A stretch of 47,551 nucleotides of DNA from an uncultured Acholeplasmatales bacterium (lineage in GTDB: Bacteria; Bacillota_I; Bacilli_A; Acholeplasmatales; Anaeroplasmataceae), in assembly GCA_944324725.1 (NCBI GenBank), contig CALUXJ010000002.1, forward strand, positions 1-47,551. The letters are read 5' to 3'. This document shows, piece after piece, positions 16,873 through 24,891 of the stretch. Within the stretch, counting starts at the first letter, position 1. Each line of letters begins with the position of its first letter. Below the pieces are notes generated by a model that saw only the letters and a program-made list of their open reading frames with translations, ran no database searches and was not told where the DNA came from. The position numbers were made by a program, and so were the translations under genes.

Positions 16873-16913
16873 GAAAATTAAGATTCGAGCGTAAAAGTCG
16901 AATCTTAATTTTC
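16873..16913 (-). terminator. Second intercistronic hairpin, oppA-oppB
   Basis: A perfect 16-bp stem (16873-16888 against 16898-16913, core AAGATTCGA) has a nine-base loop. It lies 28 bases past the oppA stop, with a T-rich run on its minus-strand 3' side. It would partly end transcription or protect the oppA 3' end. Confidence 0.8.
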
Positions 16914-16941
16914 AATAATTCACTGAGCTAAGTATTATCTA

Positions 16942-19488
16942 TTAGTTTAAGCCAACATATAAACTTGTTAAATCAGATGCTGAAATACCAAATACTACTG
17001 TATTGAAATAGAAATCAATACCAATAGCAGTTACTTCACCATTTTGATCATAACCTAGTGGAGTTCCACAAGCTTTATATTTATCAACTAATTCTTTACT
17101 TAACGTTACTACAATTGTTTTCTTATCTTCACTTAATACAGCTGAAGTTACTTGTTCTTCTTGATATTCTTGACCAGCAGCATCAGCATAGCCGAAGATT
17201 ACAGCCTTGTCAAATGAAACTTCAACGTTTTCAACACCTGAAACCATTGATACATCAACTGTAATAGTTGCTGAACCATCCGCATTCATAACTACTGAGT
17301 TTGGATTTAAAGATACTGTGTAAGAATCAGTATAAACACCATTTTCGAAATAACCACCAGTTTCAGCAGCTTGCCATAATGCATCAAATGACCAATAGCA
17401 ACCATCATATTCTATTTCTGTTGATACTTCATTAGTATTAGGACCCCAGTTTAAAGTGAAGCCAGAAGAATTATCACTCTTTAATACTTCTAGGAAGTTC
17501 AATGGATTCAAAGGATTACCATTAATACCACCGTAACCGAGGTCAAATCTACCTCTCATCATATATTCGTAATAAGCATCTTGCCAATCATTTGGAACAA
17601 TATCATTGAACTCTAACTTTAAACCTGTACCAGCAGCATCCCAAGCCTTCTTCCAGAAGTCTTGAACTTGCTTACCAGTTTGGTCAACGTTAGTTTGAGA
17701 TTGCCATACAATATCTAGAGTAATAGTATCGCCAACTTTATAAGCACCTGATGCGATTAAATCAGCAGCTGCCTTCTTGAATGATTGAATAGCTAATTCT
17801 TCACTATAACCATATCCATCAGTACCAGCAACTAAATCAGCAATTGCGTTCTTATGAGCTTCTGTGTTGTTATAAATGATACCATTTTCTGGATCTGACA
17901 TATATGAAGAACCAAAGTAGTTAATTGAAGGAGTAATACCCATTGTTGCAGCATAGCTTACACGATCAATTGCATAACTTAAACCTCTTACGAAATCTTC
18001 GTTAGACATAGCAGGTTCTACTTTGTAGTAATCACTTTCTTGATTTTGTTCAATTGTACCGTTCTTACCAAATAAGTATGCCCATTCTTCTGGTGTACAA
18101 GTATTAACATTTAATTTAGTAGTTGTACTACCTATTGTTGTAGTTGTACGAGGATCACTCTTATATTCAGATAATTTATCTTTTGGAATACCTACGCTTG
18201 ATAACTTATTTGCAAGGAATTCATTAAATGCAGCATTAGGGTCAGATGTAGCAGAAGGTAAAATTGCAAAGTGTAAACCTTGAATATTAAATCTTCCACT
18301 TTCAAAATAATATGTATTTTTCTTCATTACAATTTCTTGAGCATTCCAAGCTTCCAGTACATATGGACCAGTAGATAAGAAAGTATCAACTGGAGTTAAA
18401 CCATTATTTGTCATGTTACCATATGCTTTAGCAAAAGTTGTACCACTTACAGCTTCTAAATCAGGCATAAATGAACTTGGAATTGGAGCATATAATGAAC
18501 TTGCTAAATAATACATAGCATAGAATTGAGATGTAGGTAAGTTGAATTCTACAGTCATGTAAGTATCACCGTTTTCTTCACTTAACTTGATTCCAACATT
18601 TTGCCATGCTGTTTCATTATAGCCATTAGCACTAGAGTTATAGTATTGTTGTGTACCTTTGATTGAACCAGCACCATCTAGTTGTTCAGCACCACGAGCC
18701 ATACCATTAGCTTGTGTTAATAATAATTTAAAGCCATTTAGGTAATCTTCTGCTTGAACAGGCATACCATTATATTTTGCTAAAACTGAATTAGTAGATA
18801 ATGTTGAATATTTGAAACCATCTTTACCAGTCTTTAAAGCAAACTTATAAGTTGTAGCTAAACCATTACTATCAGCATTAACAGCGATAGGTTTAGTTTT
18901 TGCTAACATATTATACCATTCATAACCATCTTTTGTTTCATTCATTCTAGTTGACCAGAATGAACCACTTACATAGCCTATAATATCGCCAACAACACTA
19001 CCTTTATCATTCATGTAGTTGATAGTGTTAGGGTTAGATGATTGATAAGTGTGGTAATAATATTGATATGCAGAATTTGTTTCGCCTTTTAATGGTGCAT
19101 TGATAGAACCTTCCTCAATTACACCAAAGCCGTAACCTGGAATATAACTATTTGTACCCTTTACGATATTGTCAGCGTACATTACGTAGCCTCCATCTTC
19201 GTATAAAGTAATACCAGTCAATTGATTATCTACAGCATATTTTTCTAGAACACCCAAAATTTCAGTTCTATCCTCATAGCTAGAAGCAACATAAGAATAT
19301 GCACCAGTAGCTGGAGTAACAGGTTTTGGTTCTGGTTCTGGATCCGGAGTTGGTTCTGGATTTGGTGTTGGAGTTGGAGTTGGATCTGGATTTGGTGTTG
19401 GAGTCGAATTATCTTTACAAGCGACGATACCAGTTAGAGAAACCGCAACTAATCCAACTAAAGCTAATTTTTTTAACAGTTCTTTCAT
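16942..19488 (-). CDS. oppA: Peptide-binding lipoprotein OppA, enlarged
   Basis: Extracellular solute-binding protein (SBP_bac_5 type) that feeds the importer. A lipoprotein signal ends at the lipobox GIVAC with Cys24 as the anchor. A proline-rich tether of about 35 residues (TPTPNPDPTPTP...) follows. The binding domain shows NEDFVRGLSYAIDRVSYAATMG, typical of the family. At 848 residues it is far longer than the usual 540-600. The tail from about residue 710 (VSLNPNSVVMNADGSATITV) looks like an added beta domain. AAAGGAG precedes the ATG. First gene of the operon, behind a near-consensus promoter and a cre box. Confidence 0.93.
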   Translation of the reverse strand: MKELLKKLALVGLVAVSLTGIVACKDNSTPTPNPDPTPTPTPNPEPTPDPEPEPKPVTPATGAYSYVASSYEDRTEILGVLEKYAVDNQLTGITLYEDGGYVMYADNIVKGTNSYIPGYGFGVIEEGSINAPLKGETNSAYQYYYHTYQSSNPNTINYMNDKGSVVGDIIGYVSGSFWSTRMNETKDGYEWYNMLAKTKPIAVNADSNGLATTYKFALKTGKDGFKYSTLSTNSVLAKYNGMPVQAEDYLNGFKLLLTQANGMARGAEQLDGAGSIKGTQQYYNSSANGYNETAWQNVGIKLSEENGDTYMTVEFNLPTSQFYAMYYLASSLYAPIPSSFMPDLEAVSGTTFAKAYGNMTNNGLTPVDTFLSTGPYVLEAWNAQEIVMKKNTYYFESGRFNIQGLHFAILPSATSDPNAAFNEFLANKLSSVGIPKDKLSEYKSDPRTTTTIGSTTTKLNVNTCTPEEWAYLFGKNGTIEQNQESDYYKVEPAMSNEDFVRGLSYAIDRVSYAATMGITPSINYFGSSYMSDPENGIIYNNTEAHKNAIADLVAGTDGYGYSEELAIQSFKKAAADLIASGAYKVGDTITLDIVWQSQTNVDQTGKQVQDFWKKAWDAAGTGLKLEFNDIVPNDWQDAYYEYMMRGRFDLGYGGINGNPLNPLNFLEVLKSDNSSGFTLNWGPNTNEVSTEIEYDGCYWSFDALWQAAETGGYFENGVYTDSYTVSLNPNSVVMNADGSATITVDVSMVSGVENVEVSFDKAVIFGYADAAGQEYQEEQVTSAVLSEDKKTIVVTLSKELVDKYKACGTPLGYDQNGEVTAIGIDFYFNTVVFGISASDLTSLYVGLN
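19351..19405 (-). repeat. 30-bp tandem repeat in the oppA tether
   Basis: Two adjacent 30-base units (19351-19380 and 19381-19405, the second partly diverged) sharing TCTGGATTTGGTGTTGGAGT encode the Pro-Thr-rich linker. Each unit is a multiple of three, so slippage would change tether length without breaking the frame. Confidence 0.7.
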
Positions 19489-19509
19489 AATTTCTCCTTT
19501 CTAATAATC

Positions 19510-19532
19510 CTCTCATATTAAATTGCTGAGAG
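19510..19532 (-). other. oppA leader hairpin
   Basis: CTCTCA and TGAGAG pair around an 11-base loop in the 5' untranslated region, just before the AAAGGAG ribosome site. A stabilising 5' stem is the simplest reading. It does not look like a known riboswitch. Confidence 0.5.
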
Positions 19533-19587
19533 ATAGCAAAATTTAAACAATAAAATCACTTGTTTATCATTTTAAAGTTTAACATTT

Positions 19588-19616
19588 ATTATATAGACCG
19601 TTTTCATTTTTTTCAA
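19588..19616 (-). promoter_or_regulatory. Strong oppA promoter
   Basis: -35 TTGAAA (19611-19616) and -10 TATAAT (19588-19593) are 17 bases apart, a near-consensus sigma-A promoter about 95 bases before the oppA ATG. The spacer contains TGAAAACGGTCTAT, a weaker cre-like sequence. Confidence 0.85.
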
Positions 19617-19640
19617 TATATTTTTTTGCTTTTTCTACAA

Positions 19641-19654
19641 AGAAAGCGTTTTCT
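19641..19654 (-). promoter_or_regulatory. cre site upstream of the opp operon
   Basis: AGAAAGCGTTTTCT on the plus strand fits TGWAARCGYTWNCW at 13 of 14 positions and is close to palindromic, so it also fits on the minus strand. It sits about 25 bases upstream of the -35. CcpA control of peptide uptake by carbon status is inferred. Confidence 0.7.
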
Positions 19655-19896
19655 TACACAAATTATTAAGGCGTTTAAGGTGCTATTTCTTGTATAATAT
19701 TTCGATTTTTTTGTATTTATACGAATTATATTCTATTTTAGCTAATTTTAATCAAAAAAATGAATTAAATTTTATAAAAGATAAATTTCAACAAATTTTA
19801 TTTTTTTATTATTAAGTTTACTTTATTTTGTCACCTTTAGTAAATTACTTTTTTATTTAGGCTTATGTAATTAAACTATGAAATTAGCTAAATATG

Positions 19897-19939
19897 AAAA
19901 GAGAAGATTAAAGCCTCTTGTGCATTTAATCTCCCTTTT
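19897..19939 (-). terminator. Terminator after the GH105 gene
   Basis: AAAAGAGAAGATTAAA pairs with TTTAATCTCCCTTTT with a bulge, ending just past the GH105 stop. The minus-strand tail (CTTTTCATATTTA) is only moderately T-rich. Confidence 0.6.
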
Positions 19940-19941
19940 AA

Positions 19942-21075
19942 TTAATTTCTAATTCTTATTACCTCGGTATAGGCCATAATAAATGGTCCAACACCTTTAG
20001 CATCATTTTCTACTACAGGTTCAGAAATATAATACTTAAAAGTTCCATCTCTTCTTCTATTATTTTCTGGGCCTAACCCGGCTACAAGACAAATACCACC
20101 TAAATTTAGGTCGCCATTCTTATCCGTTAAATACTTAGCACAAATACCATCAAATATCTTTAAGCCTATTTCTTGGTAGCGTTCTGGTAAAGCTCTTAGT
20201 CTTACACCTTTTAAAATAGTATAAGCTACCATAGCTGAACCACTAGTCTCAAGATAGTTACCCTCTTTACTGCCCTTATCAATTACTTGGTAGAACATAT
20301 TATTATCTTTATCTAAATACTGCAAGATACCATCAACTGTTTCTTTTAATAAAGCTTTATAAAAAGCATAATCTTCATAGATTTGTTCATCCATATAGCC
20401 TAAAATATCAACTAGGCTTACCATATGCCAACCACAGGCTCTTAACCAGAAGTTTTTAGATAAGCCCGTTTCTTTATCACACCAGAATGATTCTCTTGAA
20501 GAATCGTAGCCATGATAGTGAAGGCCTTTTTTAGAATTAAACATAATATCATGCACGTTTTTATATTGTTTTTTGATATCAGCATAATTTTTATAGCCAT
20601 TAAATGTCGTTTCATAACGCATATAAAAAACTTGCATCATATATAAACCATCGAGCCAAACTTGATTAGGGTATATCTTTTTATGCCAAAAGTTACCTTC
20701 CTTAGTCCGTGGATGAGTTAAGATTTGGGAGTAGGTTAGGTCAATGGCGTTTTTATATTTTTCCTCACCAAAATACTTATACAAATCAAATAAAATGCGT
20801 GATTCTGCCACATCATCGGTCGAATAATTTTCTTTATTGTAACCCAAAATGGATGTACCATCTTCACTTACATAATAATCAACATAATTTTTAACAAAAT
20901 TTAAATACTTCTTATCCCCTGTAACCTCGTACAAAGCCATTAAAGAATTCATCATACAACCATCTATATAATTCCAATGTGGTTTTTTACCTTGTCTAAT
21001 TTGTTCAATATTCCATAATGGTTCGTTTGGTTTTGAAGTCATCAACTTTTCAATATAATTATCAACAATTTGCAT
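19942..21075 (-). CDS. Glycoside hydrolase family 105, unsaturated rhamnogalacturonyl hydrolase
   Basis: Enzymes of this (alpha/alpha)6-barrel family release the unsaturated uronic acid that polysaccharide lyases leave on pectin fragments. At 377 residues it has the normal length. The YteR-like catalytic region is YPNQVWLDGLYMMQVFYMRY, whose Asp is the expected general acid. The C-terminal RRRDGTFKYYISEPVVENDAKG is a family hallmark. There is no signal peptide, so it should act in the cytoplasm on imported oligosaccharides. Its ATG overlaps the end of tsaC by 14 bases with AGGAGGG just ahead, so it is the last cistron of a prfA-prmC-tsaC transcript. No lyase or sugar transporter is visible nearby. 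Confidence 0.92.
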   Translation of the reverse strand: MQIVDNYIEKLMTSKPNEPLWNIEQIRQGKKPHWNYIDGCMMNSLMALYEVTGDKKYLNFVKNYVDYYVSEDGTSILGYNKENYSTDDVAESRILFDLYKYFGEEKYKNAIDLTYSQILTHPRTKEGNFWHKKIYPNQVWLDGLYMMQVFYMRYETTFNGYKNYADIKKQYKNVHDIMFNSKKGLHYHGYDSSRESFWCDKETGLSKNFWLRACGWHMVSLVDILGYMDEQIYEDYAFYKALLKETVDGILQYLDKDNNMFYQVIDKGSKEGNYLETSGSAMVAYTILKGVRLRALPERYQEIGLKIFDGICAKYLTDKNGDLNLGGICLVAGLGPENNRRRDGTFKYYISEPVVENDAKGVGPFIMAYTEVIRIRN

Positions 21076-21625
21076 AAGTCCCTCCTAAACATTGTTTGAT
21101 TTCTTCTAAAGTAATCGCGCCTTGCCGTAAAATTTTAATTTCTGGGCTAGTAAAATCAACAACTGATGATGGTAAATGGCTAGAAACATTATCTTTAGGA
21201 TAAATTTTTTTAACCTTGTCACCATATTGTTTAACTATAGTTGCATAATCATCTAAGCTCGTTTCGCCACTTTCATTAACACTAGTAACAAACATCGGTC
21301 CTTCACTAGCTAAAATACTAAGGGCTAAATCAGCCTTAGGAATACGTACCCCTATAGTTTTTAACCCCGTTTCATTAGTAAAATTAGGTTTAGCCTTTAA
21401 AATTAAGGTTAGTGGTCCTGGCAAAAAAGTCTCAATCAACTTTTTAGCTGCTAAATTAACTTCCGCAATGCTTTCAATTTGCGCTAAAGAAGCACATAAA
21501 ACCGCTAAAGGCTTATTGCGATCGCGATGCTTAATTGCATAAATCTCTTCAACACCGGCTTGATCAGTAATCCGACAGCCAATGCCATAAACTGTATCTG
21601 TAGGAAAAATTAAAATATTATTCAT
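21062..21625 (-). CDS. tsaC: Threonylcarbamoyl-AMP synthase, Sua5/YrdC/TsaC family
   Basis: Makes threonylcarbamoyl-AMP from threonine, bicarbonate and ATP for the t6A37 modification of ANN-reading tRNAs. The YrdC core shows ILIFPTDTVYGIGCRI at the start, the basic cluster IKHRDRNKPLAVLC and the phosphate-binding region GPLTLILKAK. VGVRIPKA and TSVNESGE follow. At 187 residues it is the short TsaC form without the C-terminal Sua5 domain. ATG 21625 is chosen over GTG 21634 because AGGTGA lies eight bases before it. It overlaps the prmC stop. The prfA-prmC-tsaC order is common in Firmicutes. Confidence 0.93.
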   Translation of the reverse strand: MNNILIFPTDTVYGIGCRITDQAGVEEIYAIKHRDRNKPLAVLCASLAQIESIAEVNLAAKKLIETFLPGPLTLILKAKPNFTNETGLKTIGVRIPKADLALSILASEGPMFVTSVNESGETSLDDYATIVKQYGDKVKKIYPKDNVSSHLPSSVVDFTSPEIKILRQGAITLEEIKQCLGGTYANC

Positions 21626-22469
21626 TAAATTCACCTATATAGATAAAGCTCATCCGGTCCTTTCCCTCTAAATCCTTTAGTGTTTCTACCCTAGCGGTTG
21701 GAAAATACTTATGGGCTAAATCCTCAATTTCCTTTTTCTTATCATAGCCATGTTCAAAACAAATCATAGCTCTATCTTTAAGATATTTATGAGCCTCACT
21801 TAAAATAATTTGATAAAATTTTAATCCGTCATTACCGCCAAACAAAGCGATATTTGGCTCATTATCAACTACAAGCGTATCAACCTTTTCCACGCTTGGA
21901 ATATAAGGGGGATTAGAGACGATGATATCATATTTTTTAGTTAGAGGTGCTAACATATCACCTTCTAAAAATACTACGTTCGCCTTCAACTTTTGGGCAT
22001 TTTCTTGAGCCACTGCCAAAGCTTTGGCCGAAATGTCGGTAGCTGTTAATTTTAGATGAGGTTCTTCTAGGGCTAGACTAATCGCAATACAACCTGAACC
22101 TGTCCCAATATCTACAACATCTAAATTCTGACCCTTAAAATATTTATCATAACGATATAATATATTTTCTACTAGTTCCTCTGTTTCAAAGCGAGGAATT
22201 AGAACATCACTATTAACAATAAACTCATAGCCATAAAAAGTAGTTTTACCAACTAAATATTGAATGGGCTTATTGTGATATAAGTAAAGATTAAATAATT
22301 CATCAAATTTAGCTACATCATCTTCTTTAATTTCTGAGAATAGTTGATTAAACATCTCAGTAGCTGATAGACCTAGTACATATTCTAGTAAAAAGATAAC
22401 TGCACTATCTTCTTTATTACATTTTAAAGCTTCTTCTTGTTTTTGCTTAATAAATTTATTTAAAATCAT
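21618..22469 (-). CDS. prmC: Release-factor glutamine methyltransferase PrmC
   Basis: SAM-dependent methylation of the GGQ glutamine of release factors. Motif I is NLDVVDIGTGSGCIAISLA and the catalytic substrate motif NPPY is in YDIIVSNPPYIPSVEKV. The N-terminal helical recognition domain includes LLEYVLGLSATEM. Usual length, 283 residues. Its ATG overlaps the prfA stop by four bases (ATGA), so the methylase and its substrate are coupled in translation. Confidence 0.97.
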   Translation of the reverse strand: MILNKFIKQKQEEALKCNKEDSAVIFLLEYVLGLSATEMFNQLFSEIKEDDVAKFDELFNLYLYHNKPIQYLVGKTTFYGYEFIVNSDVLIPRFETEELVENILYRYDKYFKGQNLDVVDIGTGSGCIAISLALEEPHLKLTATDISAKALAVAQENAQKLKANVVFLEGDMLAPLTKKYDIIVSNPPYIPSVEKVDTLVVDNEPNIALFGGNDGLKFYQIILSEAHKYLKDRAMICFEHGYDKKKEIEDLAHKYFPTARVETLKDLEGKDRMSFIYIGEFNE

Positions 22470-23533
22470 TGCATTTCGGCCTCAAGCTTAGCCTTTTGAT
22501 CAGCATTAATTAATTCATTAATTACTAAATCTAACTTGCCTTCCATTATGACATCAAGGCGGTTAATAGTAAAGCCGATTCTATGATCTGTAACCCGGTT
22601 TTGTGGGTAGTTATAGGTTCTAATTTTTTCACTACGCTCACCATGACCAACTAGAGATTTACGTGTGTTACCTTCTTTTTCTTCTTTTTCAGCCAACATT
22701 TGGTTATAAATTCTTGTCTTTAATAGTTGAATAGCCGCTGCTTTATTTTCATGCTGAGAACGATGAATTTGACAAGCAACCGCAATACCAGTTGGAATGT
22801 GGGTAACTCTAACTGCACTATAAGTTGTGTTTACCCCTTGTCCACCTGGACCTGAAGAACAGAAAGTATCAATTCTACAATCATTCATATCAAGCTCAAA
22901 ATCAATTTCTTCAGCCTCTGGCATAACTAAAACCGTAGCAACTGATGTATGAATACGACCCTGGGACTCGGTTTGCGGAACTCTTTGAACTCTATGTCCG
23001 CCAGACTCATATTTTAAGAAGGAATAAGCACCTTCACCCTTAACCATAAATTGAATGGAGGAATAGCCACCCATTTCAGAATAGACAGCATCTAAAACCT
23101 CAATTTTCCAACCCTTAGATTCGGCGTATTTAGAATACATTCTATATAAGTCACCAGCAAATATATTAGCTTCATCGCCACCAACTGCTCCTCTAATTTC
23201 CATAATAACGTTTTTCTCGTCATTAGGGTCTTTAGGTAGTAATAAAACTTTTATTTCCTCTTCTATTTCGGCAATCCTTTTAACAGCATTGTCATACTCT
23301 TCTTCTGCCATTGCTACAATTTCAGGATCGCTTTCTTTTTTCATTTCTTTTAAATCAGCTAAACTATCATTTAGCTTTTTTTCTTCACGATATAATTTGA
23401 CTACATCTTCAAGACCCCTTGCCTCTTTAGCATAACTAGTAACCAGTTTAACATTCATTACTACTTCTGGATCTTGCATTAATTCTTGTAGTTCTTCATA
23501 TCTTTTTTCCATTAATTCTAAACGATCATTCAT
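22466..23533 (-). CDS. prfA: Peptide chain release factor 1
   Basis: RF1 recognises UAA and UAG and triggers peptide release. The catalytic GGQ is in SSGPGGQGVNTTYSAVRVTH near residue 230. QRVPQTESQGRIHTSVATV lies ahead of it and the C-terminal RSQHENKAAAIQLLKTRIYNQ is typical. 355 residues, normal. GAGG precedes the start by about ten bases. TAG is used as a stop by several genes in the window, which fits a working RF1. It is first in a four-gene overlapping unit, downstream of dnaB by 15 bases. Confidence 0.97.
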   Translation of the reverse strand: MNDRLELMEKRYEELQELMQDPEVVMNVKLVTSYAKEARGLEDVVKLYREEKKLNDSLADLKEMKKESDPEIVAMAEEEYDNAVKRIAEIEEEIKVLLLPKDPNDEKNVIMEIRGAVGGDEANIFAGDLYRMYSKYAESKGWKIEVLDAVYSEMGGYSSIQFMVKGEGAYSFLKYESGGHRVQRVPQTESQGRIHTSVATVLVMPEAEEIDFELDMNDCRIDTFCSSGPGGQGVNTTYSAVRVTHIPTGIAVACQIHRSQHENKAAAIQLLKTRIYNQMLAEKEEKEGNTRKSLVGHGERSEKIRTYNYPQNRVTDHRIGFTINRLDVIMEGKLDLVINELINADQKAKLEAEMQ

Positions 23534-23548
23534 AAATAAACCTCATTT

Positions 23549-24880
23549 TTATTCTGTTTTTTCGGAAAAATTAGAGAAAGCACCATTAAACATTAATGGA
23601 ATACCATCTTCTTCTGTAGTTTGTCCACTACGGTTTTTAGCAATTATTAGGTCTGCCTCACCCTTACGGGTAGAATTTTTATTATAGTAATCATCACGAT
23701 ATAAAAACATGACAATATCAGCATCCTGCTCGATACTACCTGAATCACGCAAGTCTGCCATCATTGGGTGCTTATCATCTCTTTTTTCTACCGCTCTTGA
23801 TAATTGTGATAAGGCCATAACTGGAATATTTAATTCTTGGGCCATTAGTTTTAAGGAACGAGATATACGTGAGACTTCCTCAACAGTTGATCTCCCACCA
23901 TCAGAGCTAATAAGCTGTAAGTAATCAATAACCACAAAATCTAAGCCGTTAAGTTCCTTTAATTGTCGACAAACAGATTTAATTTTTGCTACTGTTAAAT
24001 CCGTTTCATCACTAAAATATATATTTAAGCTATTTAAACGTGTACAAGCTGTTTGAATACGAATCCACTCTGGATCCTTTAAGAAACCCGTTTTAATGCT
24101 TTTTAAGCTAATTTTGCTGTCAGACGCAATCATTCTTTCTACCAATTGTTCTTGTGGCATTTCTAAAGAGAAAATAGCACAGGTCGCTTTACCTTTTAAA
24201 TTTTTGCTGGCAACATTGCAAGCTAAATTAATTGCCATCGCTGATTTACCCATTGCTGGTCTGGCAGCTAGTATTATCAATTGACCTGGTTGAAAGCCTA
24301 AGGTGTATTTGTCTAATTCATGAAAGCCTGTTTTTAAGCCAACCACATTTTCCTTTTGCCTTGATTGAGCTTCCGCATTAGCTAAAACTGTACCGGTAAT
24401 ATCTTTAATACTTGTAAAGGTACCAATCTTACGTCTTTTAGAAAGATCGAAAACACTGCGTTCCATATCCTCTAAGAAAGACTGTGTAGTATTATCTGAA
24501 CGATAGCCCCGTTCCGTTAGAGTTTGTAATAATTTTAAGGCATCTCTTCTTAAACTAGCATCTTCAATAAATTGAATATAGGTATCAGCATTACTAGTAG
24601 AATAGCCAATATCAGCTAAGCTAGAAATATATTCATATCCACCAGCTTTAGTTAGGTTACCCTTAGTTTCTAAATCACTAATTAAACTCGTAATATCAAT
24701 ATTCTTACCATCACGGAAAAGGTCTAACATAGAGTTAAAGATAACCTTATTACGTGGTTCATAAAAATCCCTATCGTATAGTCTACCCTCAACCTTATTC
24801 AAAATTGTATAATCTAGTAAGATAGCTCCTAGTAAACTCCGCTCAGCTTCAACATTAGCTGGAACAACTATATTTTGCAT
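23549..24880 (-). CDS. dnaB: Replicative DNA helicase DnaB
   Basis: Hexameric helicase of the replication fork (called DnaC in Bacillus). The N-terminal primase-interacting domain begins PANVEAERSLLGAILLD. Walker A is AARPAMGKSAMAINLA near residue 207 and Walker B is LDFVVIDYLQLISS near 316. SRSLKLMAQELNIPVMALSQLSR is the family signature. 443 residues, no intein, no insertion. It lies 12 bases downstream of the gdpP-rplI fusion, in the same order as in Bacillus (gdpP, rplI, dnaC). Confidence 0.98.
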   Translation of the reverse strand: MQNIVVPANVEAERSLLGAILLDYTILNKVEGRLYDRDFYEPRNKVIFNSMLDLFRDGKNIDITSLISDLETKGNLTKAGGYEYISSLADIGYSTSNADTYIQFIEDASLRRDALKLLQTLTERGYRSDNTTQSFLEDMERSVFDLSKRRKIGTFTSIKDITGTVLANAEAQSRQKENVVGLKTGFHELDKYTLGFQPGQLIILAARPAMGKSAMAINLACNVASKNLKGKATCAIFSLEMPQEQLVERMIASDSKISLKSIKTGFLKDPEWIRIQTACTRLNSLNIYFSDETDLTVAKIKSVCRQLKELNGLDFVVIDYLQLISSDGGRSTVEEVSRISRSLKLMAQELNIPVMALSQLSRAVEKRDDKHPMMADLRDSGSIEQDADIVMFLYRDDYYNKNSTRKGEADLIIAKNRSGQTTEEDGIPLMFNGAFSNFSEKTE

Positions 24881-24891
24881 AGCCCTACTCC

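Larger units (their letters stand above)
19489..19941 (-). other. 453-base non-coding region between oppA and the GH105 gene
   Basis: No coding frame is apparent. It holds, from left to right, the oppA leader hairpin, the oppA promoter, a cre box, about 240 very A/T-rich bases in which I see no convincing element, and the terminator of the GH105 operon. Confidence 0.7.

Noticed and set aside
19655-19896. Small RNA or short gene in the A/T-rich gap before oppA, prompted by a TATAAT-like sequence near 19694
   Set aside because: No stable structure, terminator or coding frame accompanies it; A/T-rich DNA yields such boxes by chance.
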